DNA from: an uncultured Hyphomicrobiales bacterium | GTDB taxonomy: Bacteria > Pseudomonadota > Alphaproteobacteria > Rhizobiales > Xanthobacteraceae | Assembly: GCA_903878085.1 (NCBI GenBank) | Contig: CAIRGJ010000063.1 | Span: 1-64,000 of the forward strand | Reading direction: 5' to 3' | Length of the DNA stretch: 64,000 nucleotides | Shown here: positions 33,875-42,566 of the stretch, piece after piece | Layout: each line of letters opens with the position of its first letter | How positions within the stretch are numbered: the first letter of the stretch is position 1 | Notes under the pieces: generated by a model | What the model was told of the DNA's origin: nothing | Seen by the model: the letters and a program-made list of their open reading frames with translations, nothing else | The model's database searches: none | Program-made: the position numbers and the translations under genes

Positions 33875-35041
33875 TCAGGCGACCAGCTCGCGCATGATCT
33901 TGTACAGCCCGGCCTGGCCCTCAAAGCCGATGCCGGGGCGGTCCGACAGCGTGATGGCGCCGTTCTCGATGCGGGCGTCGTCGGCAAAGCCGCCGAAATC
34001 GCCGAACACGCCGGGATAAGACTCCGCGCCGCCCAGTCCGAAGCCGGTGGCGATTGCCAGCGACATCTGGTTGCCGCCGTGCGGAAACAGCGAACCGCGC
34101 CGCCAGCCGTGTCGCGCCAGCATGTCCAGCGTCTTGGCATATTGGCCGATGCCATAGGCCTGGGGCGGATCGACCTGGATGATGTCGCGATCCGCGCGCC
34201 AGCCACCGAACCGCACCAGATTCTCGACGTCTTGTGTGGAGTAGAGATTTTCGCCGGTCGCCAGCGACGGCGCATAGACGCTCGCCAGTTCGGCGTGCAG
34301 TGCGAGGTCGAGCGGGTGGCACGGCTCCTCGAACCAGCGCAGCTTGAAGGCGCTAAGCGCCTTGGCGTAGGCCAAAGCCTCGTCGCGCACGAATTTGCCG
34401 TTGGCGTCGACCGCCAGATGATCGCCGGAACCCACCACCTCGAGCACCGCCTCAAGCCGCTTGACGTCCTGATCGAGCGGCAGGCCGCCGACCTTCATCT
34501 TCACCAGCGTGTAGCCGACGTCGAGATGGCGGCGCATCTCGTCCTGCAGATCCTGGATGGTTTGTCCGGGCCAGTACCAGCCGCCGCCGACATAACAGAA
34601 CACCTTGTCGGGCACCTTGCCGCCGCTGAAGCGTTCGGCCAGCACGCGATGCAACGGCTTGTCGGCGATCTTGGCGACCGCGTCCCACACCGCGACGTCG
34701 ATGGTGCCGATGCCGATCGAACGCTCGGCGTCGCCGCCGATCTTCTCACGCCGCATCATCGCGGCAAGAATTTTGTCAGGATCCAGATTGCTGCCGGACG
34801 CATCGAGCAACGAGTCCGGCGGCGCGGCCATGATGCGCGGGATGAAACGCTCGCGCATCTGCGCGCCGCAGGCATAGCGGCCGGTGGAATTGAACGCGAA
34901 GCCGCAGACCGGCTTGCCGTTGCGCATCACGTCGGTGATCACCGCGACCACCGAGGTCGTCATTTCGGAGAAGTCGAAACTCGAATTGGCGAGCTTCGAC
35001 TTGAGCGGGATCGCGGTCTCGCGGATATCGACGATGCGCAT
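33875..35041 (-). CDS. enolase-superfamily dehydratase, D-tartrate dehydratase-like
   Basis: A 388-residue mandelate racemase/muconate lactonizing enzyme family member. It closely resembles, as far as I recall, D-tartrate dehydratase of Bradyrhizobium japonicum: length, MTTSVVAVITDV, NLDPDKILAAMM, and catalytic positions all shift by one. Lys183 (VKMKVGG) and His321 (FPHGGNQMSL) would be the acid/base pair, and Asp212, Glu238 and Glu264 the magnesium ligands. It should dehydrate a sugar-acid or tartrate to a 2-oxo acid. A Bug receptor gene lies just upstream in the same direction, suggesting uptake and breakdown of one acid. Confidence 0.9.
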   Translation of the reverse strand: MRIVDIRETAIPLKSKLANSSFDFSEMTTSVVAVITDVMRNGKPVCGFAFNSTGRYACGAQMRERFIPRIMAAPPDSLLDASGSNLDPDKILAAMMRREKIGGDAERSIGIGTIDVAVWDAVAKIADKPLHRVLAERFSGGKVPDKVFCYVGGGWYWPGQTIQDLQDEMRRHLDVGYTLVKMKVGGLPLDQDVKRLEAVLEVVGSGDHLAVDANGKFVRDEALAYAKALSAFKLRWFEEPCHPLDLALHAELASVYAPSLATGENLYSTQDVENLVRFGGWRADRDIIQVDPPQAYGIGQYAKTLDMLARHGWRRGSLFPHGGNQMSLAIATGFGLGGAESYPGVFGDFGGFADDARIENGAITLSDRPGIGFEGQAGLYKIMRELVA

Positions 35042-35096
35042 TAGCGCGTGTCCCCGAAAAGTGGGAACCGTTTTTCGGAAAAGGTCACGCGCACGA
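35040..35096. repeat. dispersed palindromic repeat, copy B
   Basis: GTGTCCCCGAAAAGTGGGAACCGTTTTTCGGAAAAGGTCACGC matches the core of the repeats at 11092 and 43041. The inner arms CCGAAAA and TTTTCGG pair around GTGGGAACCG. It lies between the tartrate-dehydratase-like gene and the Bug receptor gene, touching the start codon of the former, so it could affect its expression. Confidence 0.7.
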
Positions 35097-35102
35097 AGCC
35101 GC

Positions 35103-36080
35103 TTACTCGATCTGCGGGACCTTGGCGTCCTTGATCACCTTGCCCCACTTCTCGACGTCGGTCTTGATGTAAGCCGCGAACTCCGCCTGGGTATTGGCCA
35201 CCACGTCGAAACCAAGCTGGGCGCACTTCTCCTTGACGTCGGGAAGCTGCATCGCCTTGACGATTTCGCGGTTGAGCAGATCGACGATTTCCTTCGGCGT
35301 GCCGGCCGCGACGAACACGCCCTGCATGGTCTCGGACTCCTGGCCCTTGAAACCGGCTTCCGCCATGGTCGGCACGTCCGGCAGCGTCGCCGACCGTTTC
35401 GCCGAGGTGACGGCCAAAGCGCGTAGCTTGCCGCCTTGCACCTGCGGCGCGGCCGGCGGCAGCGCCGAGAACGCCACCGGCGTGTGACCGCCGACGGCGG
35501 ACTGGATCGCCGGCCCGGCGCCGCCAAACGGCACGCTGGCGGTCTCGAGCTTGTTGGTCAGCTTGAACAATTCCGCGGCGAGCTGTGGCGTGGTGCCGAC
35601 CCCCGGGTTGGCGACGCTGTATTTGGCCGGCTCGGCCTTCAGCAACGCCACCAGTTCCTTGACGTTCTTGGCGGGGACGTCGGCGTTGATCACCAGGATA
35701 TTCGGCGACGCGGCGGCCAGCGTAATCGGCGCGAAGTCCTTGAAGGCGTCGTAGGGGTTCTTGACGTAGAGGCTCGGATTGACGGTGTAGCTCGAACTCG
35801 CCACCAGGATCGTGTAGCCGTCCGGCGTCGAACGCGCGACCTGCATCATGCCGATATTGCCGCCGGCGCCGGGATGGTTCTCGACGAAGAACTGCTGCTT
35901 GAGGCTTTCCGACAGCTTCTGCGCGATCAATCGCGCCATCACGTCGGTCGGGCCGGCGGGCGCGAACGGCACCACGACCTTGACCGGATGGTCGGGATAG
36001 CCAGCGGCCGATGCGCCGGTGAATCCAAGAGCCGCAAACAAAGCGGCGGCGGCACCGAATCTTCCAAAAGTCCGGATCAT
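35103..36080 (-). CDS. Bug-family tripartite tricarboxylate transporter receptor
   Basis: A 325-residue TctC/Bug receptor. Signal peptide MIRTFGRFGAAAALFAALGF is followed by YPDHPVKVVVPFAPAGPTD and VENHPGAGGNIGM, the family carboxylate-binding loops. The ATG at 36080 has GGGAGG in good position; an ATG at 36095 is less likely. It precedes the tartrate-dehydratase-like gene in the same direction, and the two are plausibly one operon for an organic acid. No membrane subunits are present in the window. Confidence 0.92.
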   Translation of the reverse strand: MIRTFGRFGAAAALFAALGFTGASAAGYPDHPVKVVVPFAPAGPTDVMARLIAQKLSESLKQQFFVENHPGAGGNIGMMQVARSTPDGYTILVASSSYTVNPSLYVKNPYDAFKDFAPITLAAASPNILVINADVPAKNVKELVALLKAEPAKYSVANPGVGTTPQLAAELFKLTNKLETASVPFGGAGPAIQSAVGGHTPVAFSALPPAAPQVQGGKLRALAVTSAKRSATLPDVPTMAEAGFKGQESETMQGVFVAAGTPKEIVDLLNREIVKAMQLPDVKEKCAQLGFDVVANTQAEFAAYIKTDVEKWGKVIKDAKVPQIE

Positions 36081-36132
36081 CCTCAATCCTCCCACTGTTG
36101 TTCCGGCCTTGATGTGGCCGGCTTGAAGTCAG

Positions 36133-36212
36133 TCTAGTGCCGCCGATTTGAAGTTCCTGCATCACTTGCCGCAAGTTCGTTCAGGAACTTCAAATCGATA
36201 AGCGGCACTAGA
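36133..36212. repeat. long inverted repeat element 1
   Basis: TCTAGTGCCG at the left is the mirror of CGGCACTAGA at the right, and CGATTTGAAGTTCCTG mirrors CAGGAACTTCAAATCG. Together they give an 80-base near-perfect palindrome with a loop of about 20 bases. It lies upstream of the Bug receptor gene, 53 bases from its start. Confidence 0.85.
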
Positions 36213-36224
36213 ATCATATACTTG

Positions 36225-36300
36225 CTAGTGCCCCTTTGTTTCCGAAGTTCGTGTCAGAGCTTGCTGCAATGTATCACGAACTTCGGAAACGGGGCACTAG
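36225..36300. repeat. long inverted repeat element 2
   Basis: CTAGTGCCCC at the left mirrors GGGGCACTAG at the right; TTTCCGAAGTTCGTG mirrors CACGAACTTCGGAAA. It shares the CTAGTGCC end and a GAAGTTC core with element 1, so the two are related palindromes placed 12 bases apart. The right arm contains the TAG stop codon of the BKACE gene (36297-36299), so element 2 probably terminates or stabilises that transcript. Confidence 0.85.
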
Positions 36301-37193
36301 CGTCGAAGTCCAAGAATTTTGCGTGCTTCTTTCGCGGTCGCCAGTTCTGCGCCGAGGTCGTCGAGCATGCGCACGGCCTTTTCGCACAAGGCGGCGTTGT
36401 TCGGCGTCAGCTTGCCTTTGCTGATGTAGACATTGTCTTCCATGCCGACCCGGACGTGACCGCCAAGGAACCAGGCCGCCGTCAGCGCCGGGAATTCCCA
36501 GCGCCCGATGGCGAAGGCCGCCCAATTGGCGTCCTTCGGCAGCAGCGAATGCGCGTACATCAAGGTTTGCGGCGTCGAGATGAAGCCGTAGCGCACGCCC
36601 ATTACGATCTGAAACAGCGGCGGGCTTTTCAGTACGCCCTGGCCGAGCAACACGTTGGCCAATTGGATATCGCCGGAATCGAACACTTCAAGTTCCGGCA
36701 GCGCGCCCGCCTTGTAGATCTCGTTGGCCATGATGGTCACGTTTTCCGGCGTGTTGATCACGGCGGCCGAGCCCGACCACATGGTGTTGAGATCGAGCGT
36801 CGCGATGTCCGGTTTCAATTCGACGATGTGCTCGACGCGTTTGAGCGGATGCAGCAGCGTGCTGCCGGGGCCGGCGATGCGAGGGTCTTCCTTGCCGGGA
36901 ACGAAACGTCCGCCTGCGCCGGTCGTCAGGTTGATGATGAGATCGGTGTTCTTGTCGCGGATGCGTTCGACGGTCTCGCGGTAGTGCGAAAGCTCCATGC
37001 TCGGGCGTCCGTCCGGGTAACGCACATGTAGATGTGCGATGGCCGCGCCGGCCTTGGCCGATTCAAGCGCGGCGTTGGCGATCTGCTCGGGCGTGCAGGG
37101 CAGGCCGGGATGCTGCTCGAGGGTGGTCAGGTTGCCGGTGACCGCAACGGTGAGAATAGTCTTCTTGCTCTTCTTAACGGGCGCGTCGGTCAT
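36297..37193 (-). CDS. 3-keto-5-aminohexanoate cleavage (BKACE, DUF849) family protein
   Basis: A 298-residue beta-keto acid cleavage enzyme. Such enzymes use zinc and acetyl-CoA to split a beta-keto acid into acetoacetate and a new acyl-CoA. The metal motif HLHVR at 54-58 is intact, with LIINLTTGAGG and the C-terminal GGHVRVGMEDN. I chose the ATG at 37193, where MTDAPVKKSKK leads into the fold. It is divergent from a TetR-type regulator; a palindromic operator lies between them, so BKACE is probably its target. The specific keto acid is unknown. Confidence 0.9.
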   Translation of the reverse strand: MTDAPVKKSKKTILTVAVTGNLTTLEQHPGLPCTPEQIANAALESAKAGAAIAHLHVRYPDGRPSMELSHYRETVERIRDKNTDLIINLTTGAGGRFVPGKEDPRIAGPGSTLLHPLKRVEHIVELKPDIATLDLNTMWSGSAAVINTPENVTIMANEIYKAGALPELEVFDSGDIQLANVLLGQGVLKSPPLFQIVMGVRYGFISTPQTLMYAHSLLPKDANWAAFAIGRWEFPALTAAWFLGGHVRVGMEDNVYISKGKLTPNNAALCEKAVRMLDDLGAELATAKEARKILGLRR

Positions 37194-37220
37194 TGCATTC
37201 CATCCTGACGAATTTGACAA

Positions 37221-37238
37221 TAAACAAACGACTGTTTA
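37221..37238. promoter_or_regulatory. candidate TetR-type operator
   Basis: TAAACA-AACGAC-TGTTTA is a perfect inverted repeat with six-base arms and a six-base spacer, lying between the divergent BKACE and TetR genes and 28 bases from the BKACE start. Size and position suit a TetR dimer, so binding there would block both promoters. The assignment is by context. Confidence 0.55.
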
Positions 37239-37300
37239 CATCGGCGTTCTTTCAAATCGCCGATGGCGAGTCAAGCTTGCGTAAGGTTTCCGCTTTGAAA

Positions 37301-38035
37301 ATGGCAAGCTTGAAGGCTCCATCCGCCAAGCGCGGCCCGCGCGTCAAAGCGCGCAAGCCGTCGAGCACGGCACGGGGCCGCGCGCGAAAAGCGGTCTCGG
37401 TGCAGGGGGCTCCTTCGGTCCGCGAGCGCATCCTTGAAGTTGCCGAACGGATGTTTGCCGAACACGGCATGTCCGGCGTCGGCCTTCGCGCCATCACCAC
37501 CGAAGCCAAGGTCAATCTTGCTTCGATTGCCTATCATTTTGGCTCCAAAGACGGGCTGCTCGAAGCCTTGTTCGCGCATCGCGCCGCGCCGATCGCGCAG
37601 GAACGCTTGCGGCTGCTCGATCAATGTTTCGCCGAAAACGACAAGCCGGAACTCGAAGCCATTCTCGACGCGTTCCTGCGTCCGGCGCTGACGCTGGGCG
37701 TGCAGCCGCAATTCGGCGGGCCGGCTTTCGTCAAGCTGCGGGCGCGGCTGGCCACCGAGCCTGTGACGACAACGCGAAAAATCCTGTCAAAGGCCTTCGA
37801 TCTGTCGAGCCGCAAGTTCATCGATGCCATTGCGCTGGCCTTGCCGCAAATGCCGCGCGCCGAGGTCGAATGGCGCTTTCATTTCATGCTGGGCGCCATG
37901 TTCTACACTATGGCCGACTCAGGCCGCATCCAGGCGTTGACCAACGGCCGCGTCGATCCCGGCGACGTCAAGCGCGCGCTGCATCACATGATTCCGTTTC
38001 TGGCGGCGGGCTTCCGCTCCGCGCCAGTGGCTTAA
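37301..38035 (+). CDS. TetR family transcriptional regulator
   Basis: A 244-residue regulator with a basic N-terminal extension of about 40 residues, then a helix-turn-helix: VRERILEVAERMFAEHG, SGVGLRAITTEAKVNLASI and the typical AYHFGSKDGLLEALF. The C-terminal part resembles the TetR_C family that follows such domains in acid-catabolic regulators. I chose the ATG at 37301, close to the lysine-rich tail; the ribosome-binding site is weak. It probably represses the BKACE gene and possibly the cyclase gene 26 bases downstream. Confidence 0.9.
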   Translation: MASLKAPSAKRGPRVKARKPSSTARGRARKAVSVQGAPSVRERILEVAERMFAEHGMSGVGLRAITTEAKVNLASIAYHFGSKDGLLEALFAHRAAPIAQERLRLLDQCFAENDKPELEAILDAFLRPALTLGVQPQFGGPAFVKLRARLATEPVTTTRKILSKAFDLSSRKFIDAIALALPQMPRAEVEWRFHFMLGAMFYTMADSGRIQALTNGRVDPGDVKRALHHMIPFLAAGFRSAPVA

Positions 38036-38061
38036 CCCGCAATCATCACGAAGGAAAAGCA

Positions 38062-39030
38062 ATGACCAAAAAAGTAACGCGTCAGGACATGAGCGCCGCC
38101 GCCGAGAAATACAAGAACTGGGGCAAGTGGGGCCCGGATGACGAAATCGGCACGCTCAATTACACCAGCCCGGAAGACATCATTGCCGCCACCAAATTGG
38201 TGAAGAAGGGCAAAGTGATTTCGCTGGCGCTCAATTTCGACCACACCGGTCCGCAGGGCGCCAAGAGCAAATATCCGTCGATGGGCCGCACCAACCCGAT
38301 CCACACCATGCTGCGCACCGGCACCGACGCCTATTCCGGCGTGCTCGATAAGCGCGGCATCCGCGCCGCCGACGACATGGTGACCATGCCGCTGCAATGC
38401 GGCACGCAGTGGGACGGCCTCGGCCATGTGTTCTATGAGAACTACATGTGGAACGGCTACGACTGCCGCGAGGTGACCAGCGCCGGCGCGCAGAAGTGCG
38501 GCATCGAGAAGACCAAGAACAAGATGGTCGGCCGAGGCGTGCTGCTGGACGTCGCCCGCTACAAGGGCGTCGACTCGCTCGAAGATGGCTACGCCATCAC
38601 CAACGAAGACCTCTACGGCACCGCCAAGAAGCAGAATGTCGAACTCAAGCGCGGCGACTACGTCATCGTGCGCACCGGCATGATGGAACGCTGCCAGAAG
38701 GCCGGCAGCTGGGACGGTTATCCTGGCGGCGACGCGCCGGGCTTCGGCTTCGAGACGCTCGACTTCGTCAAGGACACCGAACTCGCGGCTTTAGCCAGCG
38801 ACACCTGGGGCTGCGAAGTGCGGCCGAACCAGAGCGAGCCGGGTATCAATCAGCCCTGGCACTGGATCACCATTCCGATCATGGGCATGACCATGGGCGA
38901 AATCTTCGAGCTCAAGGAATTGGCCGACGACTGCGCCGCCGACAAGGTGTACGAATTTATGTTCGTCGCGCCCGCGATCCCGATCACCGGCGCGGTCGGC
39001 TCGCCGGTCAATCCGCTGTGCATCAAGTAA
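38062..39030 (+). CDS. cyclase-family metal-dependent hydrolase
   Basis: A 322-residue protein of the cyclase / kynurenine formamidase family, metal-dependent hydrolases that open or close amide and lactone bonds. The family metal motif is normally HxGTHxD, but here it reads QCGTQWDGLGH, with Gln replacing both His; this is a known subgroup variant as far as I recall. ELKRGDYVIVRTGMME is also typical. GAAGGA lies before the ATG. It lies between the TetR gene and msrB and probably belongs to the BKACE pathway. Confidence 0.85.
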   Translation: MTKKVTRQDMSAAAEKYKNWGKWGPDDEIGTLNYTSPEDIIAATKLVKKGKVISLALNFDHTGPQGAKSKYPSMGRTNPIHTMLRTGTDAYSGVLDKRGIRAADDMVTMPLQCGTQWDGLGHVFYENYMWNGYDCREVTSAGAQKCGIEKTKNKMVGRGVLLDVARYKGVDSLEDGYAITNEDLYGTAKKQNVELKRGDYVIVRTGMMERCQKAGSWDGYPGGDAPGFGFETLDFVKDTELAALASDTWGCEVRPNQSEPGINQPWHWITIPIMGMTMGEIFELKELADDCAADKVYEFMFVAPAIPITGAVGSPVNPLCIK

Positions 39031-39173
39031 CGGCGTGTCCCGGACGCGGTGCAACATGTAATGTTGCATCGCTGATCCGGGACCGTTCCAAAGATAGTAT
39101 GTGAAACGATCCGGGTCTGCAGCGCATCACTGGCGTGCTGCGCTGCGCCCGGGAAAGGTAGAGGAGGTTCGCC

Positions 39174-39572
39174 ATGGCCAAGCAATATCCCGTCACGCGC
39201 ACCGACGCCGAATGGCGCGCTTTGCTCACGCCGGAGCAATACGAAGTGATGCGCGGGCACGGCACCGAGGCGCCGGGCAGTTGTGCGCTGAATTTCGAGA
39301 AGCGGCAGGGCACCTTCGTCTGCGCCGGTTGCGATCAGCCGCTGTTCGTCTCCAAGAAGAAGTTCGAGAGCGGCACCGGTTGGCCGAGCTTCAACGATCC
39401 CGAGCCGGGCGCTGTTGAAACGACCGAGGATCGCAGCTACGGCATGGTGCGCACCGAAGCGCATTGCAGCCGTTGCGGCAGTCACCTCGGCCATGTATTC
39501 CCCGACGGGCCGCCGCCGACCCATCTGCGCCATTGCATCAATGGCGTGGCGATGAATTTCAAACCCGATTAA
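39174..39572 (+). CDS. msrB: peptide-methionine (R)-S-oxide reductase
   Basis: A 132-residue MsrB, which reduces methionine-R-sulfoxide in proteins. Zinc ligands are Cys50, Cys53, Cys98 and Cys101 (CAGC and CSRC), and the nucleophile is Cys121 in LRHCINGVAMNF. GTGWPSF and GSHLGHVFPDGP are intact. No signal peptide, so it is cytoplasmic. It is followed after 19 bases by a thiamine-diphosphate enzyme, perhaps in one transcript; the link is not obvious functionally. Confidence 0.95.
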   Translation: MAKQYPVTRTDAEWRALLTPEQYEVMRGHGTEAPGSCALNFEKRQGTFVCAGCDQPLFVSKKKFESGTGWPSFNDPEPGAVETTEDRSYGMVRTEAHCSRCGSHLGHVFPDGPPPTHLRHCINGVAMNFKPD

Positions 39573-39591
39573 ACGCACGGACAAGAAAACA

Positions 39592-41289
39592 ATGAGCAAC
39601 GTTGGACACAACACCAAGCGCGTCGGCGCCGAAGTCCTCGCCGACATGCTGGCAGGCTATGGCGTCACCCACGTCTTCATGGTGCCGGCCGTGCTGCGGC
39701 GCACCTTCGCCGAGATGGAACGGCGCACCAAGATCGCGCGGGTGCATTGTCACGGCGAAAAGTCCGCCGCCTACATGGCCGATGGTTATGCCCGCGCCTC
39801 CGGCAAGCCCGGCATTTGCATGGCGCAGGTGATCGGCGCGCTCAATCTTGCTGCCGGCTTGCGCGACGCTTTCCTCGCCCATTCGCCGGTGATCGCCATG
39901 ACCGGCGGCCGCGATCCGAGAACCAAATTCCGCAAGGTCTATCAGGAAATCGACGACGTGCCGGCCTTCGAGCCAGTGACCAAGATGAACGCGACCATCG
40001 ACGACGTGTCGCGCTTTCCCGACATGATCCGGCAGGCGTTCCGCGTCGCCACCTCCGGCGCGCCGGGCCCGGTGCATCTGCAATTCCGCGGCAACGAGGG
40101 CCAGGTCGATCTGGACGAGGCCGAGATGGACGGGCTGGTCGAGACCCAGTTCTCGCGCGTGCCGCCATTCCGGCCCGAGCCGGAAGCCGCCCACGTCAAG
40201 GCCGCGCTCGAGATCCTGCAAAAGGCCGAGCGCCCGATCATCGTCGCCGGCGGCGGCGTGCGCGCCTCGGGCGCCGGACGCGAATTGGTGGCGCTTGCCG
40301 AAGCGCTGCAAATTCCGGTCGCGACCTCGCTCAACGCTAAGGACTGCATCCCCGGCACCAATCCGCTGTCGGTCGGCGTGGTCGGCAGCTATTCGCGCGA
40401 AAGCGCCAATCTCGCGGTCAACCGCGCCGATCTGGTGTGTTTCATCGGCACCGAAACCGGGGGCATGACCACGCATTTCTGGACGGTGCCCAAGATCGGC
40501 ACGCCGGCGATCCAGATCGACATCGAGCCGGAGTCGCTCGGCCGCAATTTTCCGCTGCAAGCGAGCGTGCTGGGCGACGCCAAGGCGGTGCTGGTGCGCA
40601 TGCTCGGCCAGATCGATAAGACCAGCGCCACCAAGCGTCAGCCTTGGATCAAGGAAATAGCGACGCTGCGCAGCGACTGGGCCGCGAAATACAAGCCGAT
40701 GCTGGAATCGGACAGTGTGCCGATCCATCCCGCGCGCATCTGCCATGAGTTGACTCAGAACGTGCCGGACGACGCCATCGTCATCGTCGACACCGGCCAT
40801 GCCGGCATGTGGATGGGCGGTCTGTACGATGTGCGCGTGGCGACCCAGAGCTATATCCGCAGCGCCGGCCATCTCGGCTGGGCGTTCTGCGCCGGCATCG
40901 GCGCCAAGGCGGCGTGCCCGGATCGTCCGGTCATCGTTTTCACCGGCGACGCCGGCTTCTGGTATCACATCGGCGAGATCGAAACCGCAGTGCGCTGGAA
41001 GCTTAACTCGATTACCGTCGTCAACAATAACGGCGGCGGCAATCAGTCCAAGCGCGGCTTCGACCGCGTCTATGCGGATCACGACGCCAACAACCGCTCC
41101 CGCGAATTGTGGACCTATCGTTCCACGAACTTCGCCAAGATCGCCGAAGATATGGGCGCGCTCGGTATCCGCGTCGAGAAGGCCAGCGATATCGCGCCGG
41201 CGCTCAAGCAGGCCCTTGCCGCCAATCGCCCGGTGGTCATCGATATCGCCACCGATCTTGAAGCTCTGGCGCCGACCGCGGTCGCCTAA
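39592..41289 (+). CDS. thiamine-diphosphate enzyme, acetolactate synthase-like
   Basis: A 565-residue three-domain thiamine-diphosphate enzyme. The PYR domain carries VHCHGEKSAAYMADGYAR with the cofactor-activating glutamate, the central domain has the IIVAGGGVRASGAG motif, and the PP domain has GDAGFWYHIGEIETA ending in VVNNNGG. Without neighbouring small subunit or ilv genes it is probably a 2-oxo acid decarboxylase or carboligase rather than the ilvB product. Its place after BKACE, cyclase and msrB suggests a catabolic role. Confidence 0.88.
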   Translation: MSNVGHNTKRVGAEVLADMLAGYGVTHVFMVPAVLRRTFAEMERRTKIARVHCHGEKSAAYMADGYARASGKPGICMAQVIGALNLAAGLRDAFLAHSPVIAMTGGRDPRTKFRKVYQEIDDVPAFEPVTKMNATIDDVSRFPDMIRQAFRVATSGAPGPVHLQFRGNEGQVDLDEAEMDGLVETQFSRVPPFRPEPEAAHVKAALEILQKAERPIIVAGGGVRASGAGRELVALAEALQIPVATSLNAKDCIPGTNPLSVGVVGSYSRESANLAVNRADLVCFIGTETGGMTTHFWTVPKIGTPAIQIDIEPESLGRNFPLQASVLGDAKAVLVRMLGQIDKTSATKRQPWIKEIATLRSDWAAKYKPMLESDSVPIHPARICHELTQNVPDDAIVIVDTGHAGMWMGGLYDVRVATQSYIRSAGHLGWAFCAGIGAKAACPDRPVIVFTGDAGFWYHIGEIETAVRWKLNSITVVNNNGGGNQSKRGFDRVYADHDANNRSRELWTYRSTNFAKIAEDMGALGIRVEKASDIAPALKQALAANRPVVIDIATDLEALAPTAVA

Positions 41290-41312
41290 AATCGCGCCAG
41301 CAAAATAGCCGG

Positions 41313-42407
41313 CTACTTCGCCGGCGCGAGCGCCCGGAATTTCTGCGCGCGCTTTCCGGTATCGACCTCGGTCGTATAGAGGTTGCCTTTGCTGTCGATG
41401 GCGAGATTGTGCACCCAGTGAAACTCGCCGGCCTGGCGGCCATTGCGGCCGAACGCCGCAATGACTTCACCGTTGTCGCGGATCAGCGTGCGCACTTCGT
41501 TGTTGGCGCCGTCGGCATTGAACAGGAAAGTCTGCGCCGGATCGATCGAGAGCCGGAGATCCCACACCGACCCATTGGCCAGCGTGTTCTTGGCGACGAT
41601 GAACTCCTTTACGAAAGTGCCGTCCTCGCGAAACACCTGGATGCGATCGTTCTGGCGATCGCAGACATAGACCAACCCGTCGCGCGCCAGCCGCACGCAG
41701 TGCACCGGATTGCCGAACTGTTGCGACGGCGGGGTGTCGGGATTGTAGGTCGTTTTCTCGTCGGTCGGCGGCTTGCCATAGGCGCCCCACATCCGTTTGA
41801 AGGCGCCGGTGTCGGCGTCGAACACAATGACACGATGGTTCTGGTAGCCGTCGGCGATATAGACCTCGTTGGTCGCCGGATCGACTTCGGTATCGGCAGG
41901 ACGGCCGAGGCGGCTGGTATCCAGGCTGTTGGTCTGCGGACCCTTCTTGCCGATCTGCAGGACGAACTTTCCGTCCTGCGTGAATTTCAGCACATGGCCG
42001 TCAGTATTGCCGTTGCCGCCGATCCACACGAAGCCTTTCGGATCGATGTTGATGCCGTGCTCGTTTTCCGGCCAGTCGTAGCCTGCGCCGGGGCCGCCCC
42101 AGGCGCGGATCAGCTTGCCGTCCGGGTCGAATTCCATCACCGGCGGCGCCGGCATGCAGCACTTGGTGCGCGGCGGCGTCAGGCTCGCGGCCTTCTCGTC
42201 GTCGGTCAGCGAGCGCGGACGCTGGATCACCCAGACATGATCCCGCGCGTCGACCGCGACGCCGGCCGCTTGGCCCATGATCCAATTGTTCGGCAGCGTC
42301 TTCGGCCAGGACGGGTCGACTTCGAAACGCGGTGCGTCCACGGCAAACGCCGGAAACGCAGCAAGAGAAATTGCGCAAGCGACAGCCGCTTTGATCAATG
42401 CCTTCAT
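41313..42407 (-). CDS. secreted NHL-repeat beta-propeller protein
   Basis: A 364-residue exported protein. Signal peptide MKALIKAAVACAISLAAFPA is cut near AFA. Blades recur as GQAAGVAVDARDHVWVIQ, NIDPKGFVWIGGNG, DTEVDPATNEVYIADGY and NLAIDSKGNLYTTEV, the NHL pattern, six or so in all, resembling peptidyl-alpha-hydroxyglycine lyase-like propellers. CCMPAP contains adjacent cysteines. The role in the periplasm is unknown. It is convergent with the thiamine-diphosphate enzyme gene and divergent from the DsrE-like gene. Confidence 0.85.
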   Translation of the reverse strand: MKALIKAAVACAISLAAFPAFAVDAPRFEVDPSWPKTLPNNWIMGQAAGVAVDARDHVWVIQRPRSLTDDEKAASLTPPRTKCCMPAPPVMEFDPDGKLIRAWGGPGAGYDWPENEHGINIDPKGFVWIGGNGNTDGHVLKFTQDGKFVLQIGKKGPQTNSLDTSRLGRPADTEVDPATNEVYIADGYQNHRVIVFDADTGAFKRMWGAYGKPPTDEKTTYNPDTPPSQQFGNPVHCVRLARDGLVYVCDRQNDRIQVFREDGTFVKEFIVAKNTLANGSVWDLRLSIDPAQTFLFNADGANNEVRTLIRDNGEVIAAFGRNGRQAGEFHWVHNLAIDSKGNLYTTEVDTGKRAQKFRALAPAK

Positions 42408-42566
42408 CGTCTCCCCCGGGCTGCCGGTGCGCTTAATGTCCGCGCCCGGCTTTGGCTAAGCGTCCTCCCGCCGGCGGCACCGGGTCAAGAGCCTAGCGAG
42501 CGGGGCCTTCTAAGCCCGCCTTTGCCGTGTCAGCATGCTGACGCCGGTATTTCGATGGGGTGACGT

